64,000 nucleotides of DNA from Cladopsammia gracilis (lineage: Eukaryota; Cnidaria; Anthozoa; Scleractinia; Dendrophylliidae), in contig JAJGOT010000197.1 of NCBI GenBank assembly GCA_022457155.1, positions 1,070,001 through 1,134,000 of the forward strand. The letters are read 5' to 3'. The notes beneath the pieces were generated by a model. The model was not told the DNA's origin. It worked only from the letters and a program-made list of their open reading frames with translations, and did no database searches. This document shows positions 25,170 to 38,800 of the stretch, piece after piece. How positions within the stretch are numbered: position 1 is the stretch's first letter; every line of letters begins with the position of its first letter. The translations under genes were made by a program, and so were the position numbers.

Positions 25170-26017
25170 ATCAAGCGGACAAAAAAAAAACACGAACACG
25201 CGTGCCTAACGCGGACACTTCCCCGAAATCGCGCCCTGTAGCATTTTACCGCCTGCTACTGAGGCTAAGTTTTTGGGCGAGAATTGGACTTATGACCAAA
25301 TTAGCGAAAAAATTCGAAAACGTGAAAAAATTCGTTGGTATGCAAATGAACCTATTTTGACTCTCTTACGTGTTTCTCTCTGCTTCAATGCATAATTTTC
25401 AAAAATTTTGCAATAAAAACTTACCTGAATTGACCAACTTAGTAAAGTTGCACGAAAGACCGCTTGTCAGATGTACTTTTTTCGAATCAATTACCAAAAA
25501 AATCGCTCAGATCACGAATCCTGATCTTAATCCGGATTTAGATTTATTCTGATGAATCTCGCGGGAGTAATGGATTCAACGGATTCAACGGATTCATGAT
25601 CCGTTTTTTGAATTTTTGTAAAAAAAAAATCCTTTTTTGGATTCCGAGAATCCGGATTCGGATTTTTTCAAGAAAACGCAGCCTGAATTTGTAGAAATAC
25701 ACGTTTTACACTGAAGAAATGTAAACATAATTATATAGCGCTGCATTATGCGGTCAAGGGAGAAGGGGAGAGGTGTATCGAGGACGGCGTCTCGTTAAAA
25801 ATAACAAATTCCTTTTGTATAGAATTAATTCACTGGTTAATAAATTGAATACGTACAACATATAACGTTTTCCAATATCCGAGAAACCGGGACCTCTCCA
25901 TTAAGTAACACTTCACTGTCAAGGACACAGCTTAGCCCTTTAAACCCCAAGAATGCCTAAAATGAAAATTCAAGAAAATTTCCAAATTTCTTTTTTTAAA
26001 ATATTGAAAAACAAATA
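25170..26017. other. Receptor 3' flank, no further gene
   Basis: Contains the probable polyadenylation signal AATAAA at 25412-25417 and a repeat at about 25555-25680 rich in GGATTCAACGGATTC and AATCCGGATTCGGATT. Nothing else is recognised. Confidence 0.5.
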
Positions 26018-26280
26018 GTACCATGTAAAAGTACTGCTAAAGAGGTTTCATTTGAATGGTCACACCATAGGATTTCATCAACAGGCTCAAAAGTTAGAAC
26101 AAATGGTACCATGCAAAAGTACTGCTGAAGAGGTTTCATTTGAATGGTCACACCATAGGATTTCATCAACAGACTCAAAAGTTAGAACAAATGGTACCAT
26201 GCAAAAGTACTGCTGAAGAGGTTTCATTTGAATGGTCACGTCATAGGGTTTTGTCGACAGACTGTAAAGTTACATGTCTC
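26018..26280 (-). repeat. 88-bp dispersed repeat, three tandem units
   Basis: Units starting gtaccatg at 26018, 26106 and 26194 recur with an exact 88-bp period and few differences. Each contains aggtttcatttgaatggtca and ctcaaaagttagaac. The same family is found singly or in pairs, in both orientations, at about 28230-28450, 33033-33440, 37779-37990, 38620-38950, 40100-40330 and 42190-42510. Confidence 0.9.
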
Positions 26281-26289
26281 CATGACTGA

Positions 26290-26670
26290 CTCTGGGAGTG
26301 AAAGACAATCACCGAAATAACTAAATTTCTCCCCAAATTTACAACTAAATTGTATAAAAAGATTCTATAGAGCAAAACAGAAGCAGTAGTTTGGAGATAA
26401 GTCGATAAAGTGCAATATTACAAGAATGGAAGTGGATTACAGTTCATTAAATTTGAGGACTTTGAGATTTCGTGGCAGGCGGTCAAGAACATTGCCATAC
26501 TCGGGTGGAATTTTGAGGGTCAGTTTAGCCGTGATTTGTCCCTTTTGTTCATAATTCTTTGCGTTCACCACTTTTGAACATATAATAAAGTAAGCTTAAA
26601 GCAAACGTCTGGCCATACTCGAGCTCATGAAAAGACATTATTTCAGCCAGGACACTGTCCCTGAGGATCT
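26290..26670. mobile_element. Diverged relative of the 27003-27225 element, with insertion
   Basis: Shares attctatagagcaaaaca and gaagtggattacagtt with 27003-27225 and ends in cagccaggacactgtccc. About 185 bp at 26448-26630 are absent from the second copy. Confidence 0.6.
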
Positions 26671-27002
26671 CAATTTGCGTCTGTGGATAAAATCCTTCAA
26701 TACGTGTTACTATAATCCATTTCTAACAGGCGAGACCGTAGATTATTAAAATTTAAAAAGTAATAATACTATTTAAATATGAAAAATATCAAACACGTTG
26801 GAACTTTTATATAATTTGTAGATGTATTTATCCAATAGTGTTTTTTAACTATTTATTTTCTTTCATTGTGCGAACGTTGTTTTCGTTTGTTTCGTCGATC
26901 AGTCTTTATAGACTTTATATACCGTTTAATAACGTGCAATGTATAAATATATACAGAATAAAGGTTTTCATTAATTCGTGTCATTTTAGTATTCACATAC
27001 GC

Positions 27003-27225
27003 TTAAAGGGACACTGTCCCGCTAAAATAGCAAACTTTTTCGCTGAGCTTCCATTTCCACGTTATATCTCCAAATACCACCAAATATACAACTTAGTTGG
27101 ATAAAAAGATTCTATAGAGCAAAACAAAAGCTGTAGTCTGGAGAAAAAGTGCAGGATTGCAAGGATTGAAGTGGATTACAGTTCAAGAAAAACACGTTAT
27201 TTCAGCCGGGAAAGTGTCCCTTTAA
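27003..27225. mobile_element. TTAA-flanked MITE, 223 bp
   Basis: TTAA at both ends; inverted termini AGGGACACTGTCCCGC and GCCGGGAAAGTGTCCCT. Related to the copy at 26290-26670. Confidence 0.8.
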
Positions 27226-27246
27226 CTAGAGGGTTAATTAATTGTA

Positions 27247-27281
<35 letters not shown>

Positions 27282-27954
27282 GTTTTCATATATTTATTGA
27301 AGGGATGGCAGACTGAGGCATCCAATCCAGAGAGGGTGGTCATTATATACTCGATCTGTAAATTATGGTATTATATTCTTTGTAAAGTTTGGTAATAAAG
27401 TGTATGTTGTTGTTATCCCAAGACGCCGGAGATACGCACCACGAGGGGGGACACCTAAAAGGTATCAAAATAACTGACAGTGGTCATTTTTGATCAAACA
27501 CTCTTAGTGGTGTTAAAGCACAAATTTTAACCCCTAAAAGAAACCATGATCATCCCCGTCATTTTAATATGGGATCCCCCCGGGGGATACGCATTAGACG
27601 ATCTGCTAAAATACGTATCATCCACGTGATCGATTTGCCTCGTGTGCTATATGTTTATTTATCCTCATAAAACCCTGTCTGTAGTTTTTAACTCTCCGAT
27701 CCCGAATCGCTGCGCACACAATACATACGTTTCTCGTTACTTGCGCTCAAAGCTCGCCTGTTTGCTGTTTAAATTAGTACGAAGTATGCGCGTGCCATTT
27801 TTTCTGCCGCAAGCCTACACATAAAGAAAAGCAAATGTGGTTGTAGCGCACCTACGAAAGATCGCCTTTTCCACACACCTTTGTCATATGTCAAAGGTGG
27901 CAAAGACCGTCTTTGCCAAATCTTTAACACGGGGTCAGGTGCAGGCAAAGGCGG
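27226..27954. other. Intergenic with (CAT)n tract
   Basis: About twelve CAT units at 27246-27281, again followed by a tatttatt stretch, as at 14104-14140; both may be tails of the same retroelement. No gene recognised. Confidence 0.45.
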
Positions 27955-28220
27955 CCTTTGATTTAAGTCAAACTTAGTGTACCATTGAAACTTGTCAAAG
28001 GTATAGTAAAAGTACTGTCAAATGTTTCAATCTTTGACTGATTTGCACACTCGGGTGCCTTAGTTTGAATTGATTCTCCTGTGACTTGCATCAAATGTCC
28101 AGCACTTTGGACGCGCGTCAAACGAGTGTCGAAAGCAAATAAGCCAACCTTTGATCAGATTTGATGCCTGTGTTGCACAACGTTGTTACACCTTTGATGG
28201 AAATCAAAGGTGATCAAAGC
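27955..28220 (+). promoter_or_regulatory. Cluster of TCF/LEF-like motifs upstream of GGT
   Basis: Five matches to the CTTTGAT/ATCAAAG core lie within 266 bp: 27955-27962, 28148-28156 (CCTTTGATC), 28191-28199, 28203-28210 and 28212-28220. The surrounding 27860-28220 sequence has several further CAAAG/CTTTG cores. The cluster ends about 575 bp before the GGT start codon. TCF/LEF proteins mediate Wnt/beta-catenin signalling; a role here is inference, and the block could also be a repeat. Confidence 0.35.
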
Positions 28221-28795
28221 CAACTTTTCGGGAAGTGTGACCATTCAAATGAAAGCCCCTGAGCAACCAGAAAAGCATTTTTCTCTGGTTCTACAGGGTG
28301 AATCATTGAATCTTAATAAGATGTGACCAAAGTCAATTGAAAGCTATTGAGCCGTACCGCCCGTACGTGTAGTGTAGTGTAGTTTCATTCAGCTGTTACT
28401 GGTGGTTCTAACTTACAGTGCCAGCCGAGAGGCCGGAGGAGAATGGAATTTATAGTTTACCACACAAAAGTACTTTTAAGCAGTACCTTCCAGTGGGGCA
28501 GTTTACTTTTCTATTTGCGATTTTTTTTTTCCAAGTCAGTAATAAAATACTGTAAGCAAATGCTAAAGGTCAAGTCCTAGGTCAAGTCCTTGGTCAAGTC
28601 GAAGATGCACGTGGTTTCGTTTCAAAACAACAAGCGGGTACCAGATCCCAACACGGGTGACTTAGCAACCAGTTAACAACGAGTTTCCCCAACCGTTTCA
28701 TCTCAGTAAACCACCAGTAAATAATTCAACTCGCGTATTACAAAGATACAACTGACATCTTATCCTGAAATCGTTTGATAAAGGTTTCCGTCGCC

Positions 28796-28950
28796 ATGTT
28801 GGAAAGAAAGTGTGCGACTCGCTCTACGCGGCGGTATCTCCGTCTTTTGGTCGTTTTCGTCGCGGCGTGTGCGGCGACTGCGGGACTGGGGTTCGTGTTT
28901 AGGGACACACCGTTTGTGCGGGATATAAAAAAACGCTTTATGATGGGAAG
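28796..28950 (+). CDS. GGT exon 1: cytoplasmic tail and signal anchor
   Basis: Short first exon, starting at an ATG in gtcgccatgt context. It encodes a basic N-terminus (LERKCATRSTRRY) and a hydrophobic stretch (LRLLVVFVAACAATAGLGF). It ends at donor gtagga after codon base 2; exon 2 at 32697 begins with the single T needed to complete Ser. The only link to GGT is this phase match, the anchor and the position, so an extra small exon between the two cannot be excluded. Confidence 0.75.
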
Positions 28951-29816
28951 GTAGGAATATTAACATTGTTTTCTTAGGTGGTTAAATCTTGGCCTAGAAA
29001 ATAATCTGTACTGTAAAACTAAACGATTTCAGGATTAAAGATCTAGGGAAGGGCATTAATAGTATTATTGGTGAAAGTCAATATTGGGCTTGTTGTGATA
29101 ACACACTGAGAACAATTGATTATTTCTAAAGAAACCGACCGACTAAAATCGGCAGCGTTCAATTACGGACACGAGTTGATGCGTAACCGAATCGCGTTCG
29201 ATACGCTTTCGTCTTATGTTTACACCGCGCCCTTCGAGGCCATTTAATACTGAAACCGTGTCGTTTGGAAAATGAACCGTTTTAAGCGATACGGTTTTAT
29301 TGTTATCTACCGTGTAAACAAGTGACCACGTCGTTTTGAAAACTCTCGCTTGATTTGATTAAAAAAAACATTGTTTTCTTTCAAATGTAGTTTATGGACA
29401 CAGACATCTTCCTTTTTGGTCGAAATATGTGGGTTTCTGATAATCACTTCCACACCGCATACTTATTTTTGACGCGGGTGTTGACCGTGAAGTGTTGACC
29501 TGTAATCGAGTCCATGTAAACCCTGAGGTTTGTCGCGTAACAGAAATCGATATCCCTCAGTAACTTTGGATAAGTCAAACCAGCTTCACAGTGTTTGATC
29601 TCTAACGTAAACTTAACACGGTTGTAAGTCAACACTGTCTGATTTCTGTCCTATAACGTTGATATACAGGTAGCATTTTGTTTACATGATTCGTCAGAGG
29701 CGGATGTAGAGGCCATTGTAATGGGGGGGGGGGGGGGGAGGGGGGAAGGTTAGCGGGGTGAACATTTTAGAGACGGACCTTATCTTTTTCAGGTATGTCC
29801 AGAAATGCAGGCAATG

Positions 29817-29849
<33 letters not shown>

Positions 29850-32800
29850 GCTACTCCATGACTGGGATCACAAAGTGTCCACAGCTACAAAAGGTCACAA
29901 AAACACACGAAATTCTGTCCTATATGAAGTAATATGAAAACGACGAACAACTCTGTCAAATATTAAAGTGCCTAACACTCCTAGAAAGGGATTTCCAGAA
30001 TCAACTCTATGTGCATTGGATAGTTGAATGGTAAAATATTTCTTGTTAAGAACTTCGCGTTTGTGAGTTATAGAAATTTGAATTTATAACGAATTGCTTA
30101 TTAGATGACGTCAACCCGGGAATTTGCCATTATTTCTACGCCAATTTACAATGCACAGTTTACAACTTGACGATAATTAATTTGATAAATACTAAAAATA
30201 AACTGTGGATAGCCAATTATTGATTCGTAAAAAAATATTACTTGGAGGCGAAAACAAGTAGCTGTATAATAAATGATTCCCGGGTTGACGTCATCTAATT
30301 AGCAATTTGTAAATTCAAATCTCTAACTAAATAACGCGAAGTTCAAAACCAGAAATATTTTACCATTCAACTATTCGATGTATATAGAGTTGATTCTGAA
30401 AATAACTTTCTTGGGGTGATAGGCACTTTAAGCACTCGCAGTGGCGGATCCAGGGGGAGGGTCCGGGGGGTCCAGACCCCCCCCCCCCCATCGGACCTGT
30501 GGTTTTCTTTTGTACTTCTTGTTTGACACAGAAATTCTTGCATTGACGGGATCGCATATCACTATTCAACTCGTTGATTTTGTTTCAATGAAACGAGCGT
30601 TGCATTTTGCCACTAAACTAAACTGCAACGGGCGGGGGTGGGGTTCGAAATCAAAGTTTGGACCCCCCCCCCAATAAAAACTTCCAGGATCCGCCTCTGA
30701 CTTGTTAAACTATACTTGCCTGCATTTCTGGATATAAGCGAGCTTTTTCCCAAAAAACAAATGTTGGTGTACCTGAGTGGTACACCAAAATGGCGGACGC
30801 ATACAAAGTTCTGTAATTTTCTAAATATTCTTTTCACATAACTCGGTTATTAAATATCGTCGGGCTTCACAATTTTGCCAAGAAGTCGTTTCATTTGGCA
30901 ATCTCTGCAACATCTTATATCTGGTGTTGCTCTTGAAGCCAGAAAAACAAACTGCTTATATTACGTAGACAGAAGTTAAGTAAGTGGAGGGTAGTAAAGA
31001 GGGGGGCGGGGCGCGGGGGCTGGAGGGCGGAGGTTGAGATTCCGTTTTCACGCACCTTCTTTTACGCAATTCATACGTCACGTATTCTTTTAATGAATTT
31101 ATACGAATCATGAAGTTGAAAAGTATAAACTTCGGCTCTTACCTTATCTTGTTCCAGAAAGCAGGGAGTCAAGAGGCCATGCGCATTGTTAACTTATTTG
31201 ACTACGTTCGTGACAAGTTACCTTTGTTTGACGCCATTTGGGACCATTTAGAAGACGATCTAGTTCCAGTCACAAAAAAGCGAGGCCACGCGTTTTGTTC
31301 AGTTCCTTACAAGGATATAAGTTCCTAAATTCACGAATCACGTTTTCCTTTTACTAACTTTCACGACCTCTTTCACGTTTCGCGTACTGATTTTTGTCCT
31401 GATCACTCGTCACTGAAAATAACTCCCGCTAATATGTTTAGATAAACTAGCCTAACAGCGGAGCTCCCAATAAGAATAGTTAGTGTATACTGAAACAGTG
31501 GATAGCATTGTTGGCGCGCTCTGATTGGCTACTGAAACTCGGAATAGCAAGTGCTATTCACCTCCCGGCAATTTGCGCGCGAAAATTGTAATCGTTGACA
31601 GGAATAAATGAGTTAAAAAGCATCGTTTTCGTTATATTATCTCACTGTTTCAGTATATACTAAATTTCGCGGCTCGGTAAATATCCACCACTACCCACCT
31701 CCACTTCGGTGAATAGTTGTTAATTAACTCAGCCAACTGTATTAACCCATTTCAAACTGACCTAAGCAATCAACCAAACGCACAGTGAAGAAACTTAAGA
31801 CGATTATTATCCGGCTAATTCGGGAATAAAATATGTTAGCCGAGCCTAGTGAATTAGCCAAAAATCAATAGCCCTTATGCATGTTTCATCAGAATATCTA
31901 GTTTCACCCCAAGCCTCGCTTTCCAAGTGTAAACCTGTGAGAATCTCATCAATGTATTCTCAAAGGAGCAAAGTTGAAAAGAGTACTCACTCAAAAACAA
32001 CGTGAACTTGTCAAGGGTTTGCAAGGAATTTCATACAAACGAGGCTTGGTGGTGAATTTTGAGCTGGTGACGTCATCTTGCATCTTGCACGTCACTATTG
32101 AAAGCTAAAGACAAAATACCGCACCGAACTTTTCAAAACCGTACACATCTGCAATTTCATAAATACAAATCAGTATTATACATGAACTTGCAGAGGATCG
32201 AAAACGGTGAATGAACAAACTTACTGAAATAAACACAGTACTCTGTCGCACAAACAGTTTATTCAATTAAACATTACTTTGCTTTTAAAGCAAGATGTTT
32301 GAACCTTTTTCTTTCGCTCGGAACCACGCATTCAGGCTCAACATGCATGTGACCGCATTTGTAATCAGCATATGAGTGGGGATTTTAGATTTTCTTTTTT
32401 ACACTTAAAAATTTCTTGAAAATAAAATTCTAAGTGTCGACATTACGTTATATAAGTCTCAATAAGGTGTCCGACGTCCTTCTGGACGGTATGATTTAGG
32501 CACAACCCTTGTCCAGGTAGTTATACGGCCGGCCCACCATTTTGGACAAAGCCCTGGGGACTAAATGGGAGGCCGTATGCAAGGGAGTAAAGGAAGAGAG
32601 AGAGAGTAATGTTTCTAGATGTAGACGCACAGTCCTGATGGGCCACTAGACGTGTAAAAATGTATTTGCAGCTTTTATTTTTTTTTCCAACCTCAGTCCA
32701 ACAAAGGTCAAACTTCCAAGCAAACAATATGGATACCGGCATGCAGCGGTGGCGGCCGATAACGTGAATTGCTCAAAAGTCGGGCGAAACATTCTTAAGA

Positions 32801-35800
32801 AGGGGGGCTCCGCGGTAGACGCTGCCATAGCAACCACTCTGTGTGTGGGTGTCATCAACATGCATTCAACCGGAATCGGAGGGGGCGGGTTTATGATGGT
32901 GTACGACAGCCATAAAAAGTCAGCGGAGGTAATCGACTTCAGAGAGACCGCACCTGAGAAATCTAATAAGGACTTGTTCAAAGGAGATCCAATGAACGGT
33001 ATTCGAGGTTAGTCTGTGTATGATTGTAATTAATTCAAATGAAAGCTATTGAGCAGTACTTTCCTGTGGTACTGTTTATTATGCTGTACAAGGTGGTTCT
33101 AACCGTTAGAATGAATTCCTAAAGTGTGACCATTCAAATGAAAGCTATTGAGCAGTACTTTCCTGTGGTACTGTTTATGTTTTTATTAAGAGGGCCACAC
33201 GTTTATTAGTTGTCTAACTATTGGGTGTTACCCTCTATAAATAAAGTTTGATTGAGTGAATGATTGATTGATTGATGATGCTGTGCAAGGTGATTCTAAC
33301 TTTTGAGTCTGTGGATGACATCCTGAAGTGTCTGTGATAATTTATTGAAAGCTTCGCAGTACTTTCCTATGGTACTGTTTATTATGCTGCACAAGGTGGT
33401 TCTAACTTTAAAGTCTGTGGATGAATACGAGCTTTATGATTGCATCATAAATCTCGCACAGCTTCCTCTAAGAAAAGCGGGGTGGGGTAGCCGGGTGGGG
33501 GCGGTGCTCAAATTGGATCAATTACTACCTACAGATATGACTTCTCTAATTAGAGCTGGAACTTGAAGCATCGCACTGAAACATATATAATTCCCCCCCC
33601 CCCCCCCCCCCACCAACGATAATTAAAATAATACTTAAATGACAAGTTATAAAAACAGTGCTGATCCTACGTTGAATCCATTTGCTAAGCAAGAACACAA
33701 TATCTTCTCACTTCCCAGGTGGCTTAGCGGTAGGTGTTCCTGGTGAGTTGAGGGGACTGGAGGCCGCATGGAAGAAATATGGCAGGTTAAAATGGAAGGA
33801 ACTCTTCAAGCCCGCAATTCATTTTGCAAAGAAAGGCTTTCCTATCCCAGAGACTGTAGAGATAGCGATAAATATCTGGAAGGATTTACTCATGAAGGAC
33901 AAGACATTTAGGTGAAAAAGTAGACTGCAAAATAGTCGTTTTTTTTTCAATGGCTCGCTCGAAAAGGCGCGAAGCCCCAAAAGCGTCTGAAGCGTGGATA
34001 CCCGCGCGCAAAGCGCGCGAGCCTCATGCGTCTCTCCCCATTCCCACTATCGATATTCACACTCGCTCCAGACCTTTCGTTCAAAGACCGCGCGCATTCG
34101 TACCAACGCAAAACATACGACTGTTTTGCAGTCTAGTGAAAAAGATGCTTGATTACCATAAATTTAATATCCTGGCTCGTTTATTTTCAAAACCTGTGTA
34201 AATTTTAACCTCGCACATGGCAGGCTAACCTCATTTGGATCGTTATTGGGATGGTCTCTATCTGGGCTCGATTTTTCAAATCCCCAATTAAATTAATGCT
34301 TGATTAACTGTATTCAAAACTGAGATCAGGGGGGGAATCCGCCCTGACCCCTCCGTAACATCAAGAATATTAAAGCTTTGATTAAGAAATTTTGATGGTT
34401 TATAATATGTAACTGAACTGTTTAAGTTTAGGCTGGTCACGTGATGTAATTACGTCATATGACGCCGAAATTGCTTCATCATTCCGATCAGTTGGCTGCG
34501 ATCTTAGAATCGCCATCTTGGATTTCCATCATTTCAGAAAAGCGCCAAAATTGAACGAAAATGCAAAAATGTTTTAATTTACTACTAGAAAGTTAAACAC
34601 TGTCCGTTTAAAGGTTGAAAACTGTAATCAAAATCTGTTTTGAAATGTCATATCTCACGAACAAAAATGTATCTCATCAAAATGTTTCGAGATAAAATTC
34701 AGAAAAGTCACAAAGTGTGATGGGTATTGGTTATAAAAATGCATCTAAAGTTTTAATAGTCTGTTCACAGACTTTTCCATTTGTGCCGAGCGCGCGAGCT
34801 TGGCTCGTTCTCGCGCGACGCGCTCGCACTCGCACGCGTTCGCTTCGCTCACGCTGGGTTAAAAATAAATCGGTCTGTAGACAGACTAAAGTTTTAAGAT
34901 AATTAGGGTTTAGCGATTAGGTAAGTACCCAATGTAAATGTATCCACTTAATAAGTTATCCACACTTTTAACAACTGTGGCCAGTGGACGCACGATGGCT
35001 AGTGAATTATTAGGTAATTGCAGCACGATATCCCCTCAAGAATAATGAATAGCATTACTTGCAAAAAGCAGCTTGAAATAATGGATATCATTAATTCAGG
35101 CTACTTAACGAAGTTCAACGAAGTGCAACGAAGTGGAACGAAGACTCAAAACTATACGAAAGCAACGGCGCGGTGAGAATTTTTCCAGCTCGAGAGCTTC
35201 TGTATCCAATAGGGCTACCCTAACCCTAACCCCAACCCTAACCCTAAACCGCGCCGTTGCTTTCGTATAATTTTGAGTCTTCGTTGCACTTCGTTCTACT
35301 TCGTGAAGTAGCCTGAATTAGTAATATTCAAGTAGCCTGAATTAATGATATCCATTATTTCAAGCTGCTCTTTGCAAGTAATGCTATTCGTTATTCTTAC
35401 GGGGATACTGTGTTGTCCATCCAGTACACGCACCCATACCAAGAGGGTCTCAATGGGTTGGTAGCTTTTACCGTTGACGGTTAAAATTTTGGCGTTTTTA
35501 CGGCTAACGGTTGATTTCTTTCCGTTATAGTTAACAGAAATCTTAAAATTTTCATTGTTTTAAAAAGTTAAAAATTGGTTTCTATTTAAAAAATATATAT
35601 TAATTCCTATTGTTGTAAAACACATTTTAAAAGGTCTTAGGACCATTCTGAGACAAGACACATTCAAACTCTTAACAAGAGATGGGAGGTATGTCCAGAA
35701 ATGCACGCTAATGAGATTCATGCTCTTTATGATAGACATTATGAAGTGTCCCCTAGACCTAATTCTCACCTAAACACAAGCAATTCTGTCAAACATGAAG

Positions 35801-38800
35801 TCATGAAGTCATGAAGTCATATGGAAATTACAAATAATTGTGTGTAATATGAAGTGCATTTCTGGACATAAGTGGGTTACCAGGGAAAGCTCAGCGAACC
35901 AGGCATTTTGTATGCTGGATTCAAGTCTTGCAAGCCTGATTTGAAAATTAAAAAAAAAAAAATCGGCCTACTTGGTCGGCTTGAATCCTGGTTTTGGCAG
36001 ATTAGTTCAGTGAGATTGGTAAGGGAAGTTTTCAGTCGCGTCGCAGGTATTTCCCTGTAATTTAGCCGTAAATCTATCAAAAAATTAATATATTCTTTAA
36101 TTGTCTTCTCAAAAAGGCGAGTGTTCATGCGAAATGGAAAACTCCTGAAAAAAGGAGATTGGCTAAGAAGACCTCAACTGGCCAAAACGCTGCAATATAT
36201 TGCACGGGCAGGCAGTGCAGAACCATTTTACAACGGGAAAATGAGTAAAGCTCTTGTAAGAGAGGTACAGGAGACCGGAGGAGTCATGACCTTGGACGAC
36301 CTTAAGAACTACAAAGTCAAGTTTCGTCCGGTGATAAAAAGCAAGTTGGATGGCATGACGTTATTGAGCTGCCCTCCGCCAACCGCTGGACCAGTGCTGG
36401 CTCTCACTTTGAATATCTTAGACGGTAGGAACAAGCACATTAATATTGGTTGCGTTATAATTTGACACCATGTAACAGCACGCGGACGATTTTTAACGCA
36501 ATATTTTGTTGCGGCAGCGTATTGCAAGTTTTTGAAGGTGGTTCAAAAACTTGCAACCTGTTACCGTAACAAATTGTTACGTTAAAAATCGCCCCACGTA
36601 TTGAGTTACACGGCGCGATTTTTAACGCGATATCAACGATGTTGCGTGACAAATCGTCGTTAACGATCGTCTCGTGTAACGTCGCCTTAGTCTGCTATGT
36701 TACACAACCGTTGTTTGGGTCATCACGTAAAGTTTAGAAGCGTTGCGTGACTACCCAAATAACAGCTGCATTTCATCACCATCCTTACTTCCTTTCGGTT
36801 TCTTTCATTTACGCAAGAGCAAATGACTGCATAACTTTTTTCAATCACACCATCGACTCAAAGACCGACTTGAAAGGAAACAAACTGTACAAACCTGCGT
36901 GCAATGTGGCTGTTTCACCACTGAATAGTTTAAGGAAACAGGAGAGTTCCGCACACAGGCTAACCACTAACTGGATGTTAATGATAAGCTTTTCCTGCAG
37001 TAAACGGCTCCTTGTTCTTTTTATATTTGTTTTGGCGCTCATGAGTTTGTATAATTTCTTTCCGCAGGATACAAGCTAGGCCAAAAGGACCTTGATTCAA
37101 ACCCAGTCTTAACGTATCACCGCATCATTGAAGCATTCAAATTTGCGTACAAGTATCGATCAATGTTAGCTGACCCCGACTACGAGAAAGATGTTGACAA
37201 GGTATGTTGTAGTTTCCAACGGTCGTGTTCAAACTAGGACGGATAACTGGTAAAACTAGTTTTCCGTAAAAGGTGAACACGGGACTTGATTGAAGACGAA
37301 CTGATACCTGGTCCACAAAGAAACTTAGTAGAAAGATAAAACTAAGCAAACAGATAAATATATGGATAAAGTCAGACTATCGCAGTCCGATAGTTCGTCA
37401 CCAATAACACAACAGACAGGACGGGGAAAAACAGTTTAAACTAAGTCAAGACATTTTTTTGCGAAAGAGCTGATAAATGGGAGCCTAGTCTCACGGTGTT
37501 TTCAGGTCGTTGAAACCTGAACAGTACTTTCAGCGTCACTGAATGACACACGCCCGCACCCACCTCACCCCAGAGACAACGCTCCTGCCCCAGGCACAAC
37601 GAGACCACTATCTCATCAAAGTTTGATGCTGGAAGTGCACAATACTTTTTAACCTGTTACAAAGGTCATCATGGCCAAACTAAACGTTAACCTTTTAACT
37701 CCCAAGAGTGCCAAATATTAAAATTCAAGAAAAATCACAAATTTCATTTTGTAAAATATTAAAAAACAAAAGGTGCCATGCAAAAGTACAGTAACTGCAA
37801 AAGAGGTTTCATTTGAATGGTTACACCATAGGATTTCATCCACAGACTCAAAAGTTAGAACAAATGATACCATGCAAAAGTACTGCTGAAGAGGTTTCAT
37901 TTGAATGGTCACACCATAGGATTTCGTCAACAGACTCAAAAGTTAGAACAGCACTATAAGTCTCCATAATTGACTCTGGGAGTGAAAGGGTCCAACAGGT
38001 TGTTATAAAGTGCTAGAGCTTATTTCTGTCTTATTTCTTCCTAGACCGTAAAGGAAATGATGAGCACAAAACTCGCAGATGAACTAAGGCACCTCATCAC
38101 GGACAGCGGAACACACGCTCCGAAATATTATGGTACCCCGCGGTACCACGTGCCTATCAAAACAGGTACAACCCATCTGACTGTACTGGCAGCTAATGGA
38201 GATGCAGTGTCGCTTACAAGTACTGTAAATGGATAGTAAGTACACTTATACATATAGAGCGGTATTTAATTTAGTGTAAAAATAAATTTCGTAATTGCTT
38301 TGGAGTTTTGCATTGCTAACTTTGTGATTGGCTAAAAAAATCTCGCGCCACTTTATCAACCAATCAGAAGTAAAACCAAAACCAATCGTGACTTGCTCGC
38401 ACGCTTTTTCCGGCGCTTGCAATTGGCGCCAGCTGCATGTATTTGCTTCGAGTTCTGATTGGTTCATCGGATTGTCTGTGAATTCTGTGATTGGTCAGAG
38501 TTAATAATCAGTTTGGTTTTGGTCTTACGACACGCAATTGAAAACCGCTCTAAACCAGATACCTGGGTTATGATTGGTATCCATGGTAACATTTAAGGGT
38601 TTCGCCCGATCAGACTCAAAAGTAAAAACCACTCTGTATAGCATAATAAACAGCACCACGGGAAAGCACTGCTCAGTAGATTTTATTTGAAGAGTACACT
38701 TAAGTATTTCAACCAAGCACTGCACGGAGTTAAGGGTTAGAACCACTTTGTGCAGAATAATAAAAAACGGTTACATAGCGGTGAAGCACCACTCAGTAGT

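Larger units (their letters stand above)
28951..32696 (+). other. GGT intron 1 (3.7 kb)
   Basis: Holds two G runs (about 29725-29740 and 29818-29846), the TTAA element 29963-30431, an hAT-type MITE 30439-30699 and a MITE 31480-31663. A frame at 31158-31328, starting after a perfect-looking acceptor (gttccag), is open for 56 codons with ordinary protein-like composition (IVNLFDYVRDKLPLFDAIW) but does not fit GGT phase or sequence; I do not recognise it. Confidence 0.5.

Noticed and set aside
31110..31328. Candidate GGT exon between exons 1 and 2
   Set aside because: Its frame needs phase 0, but exon 1 ends in phase 2, and exon 2 already completes the codon. The sequence does not resemble GGT.
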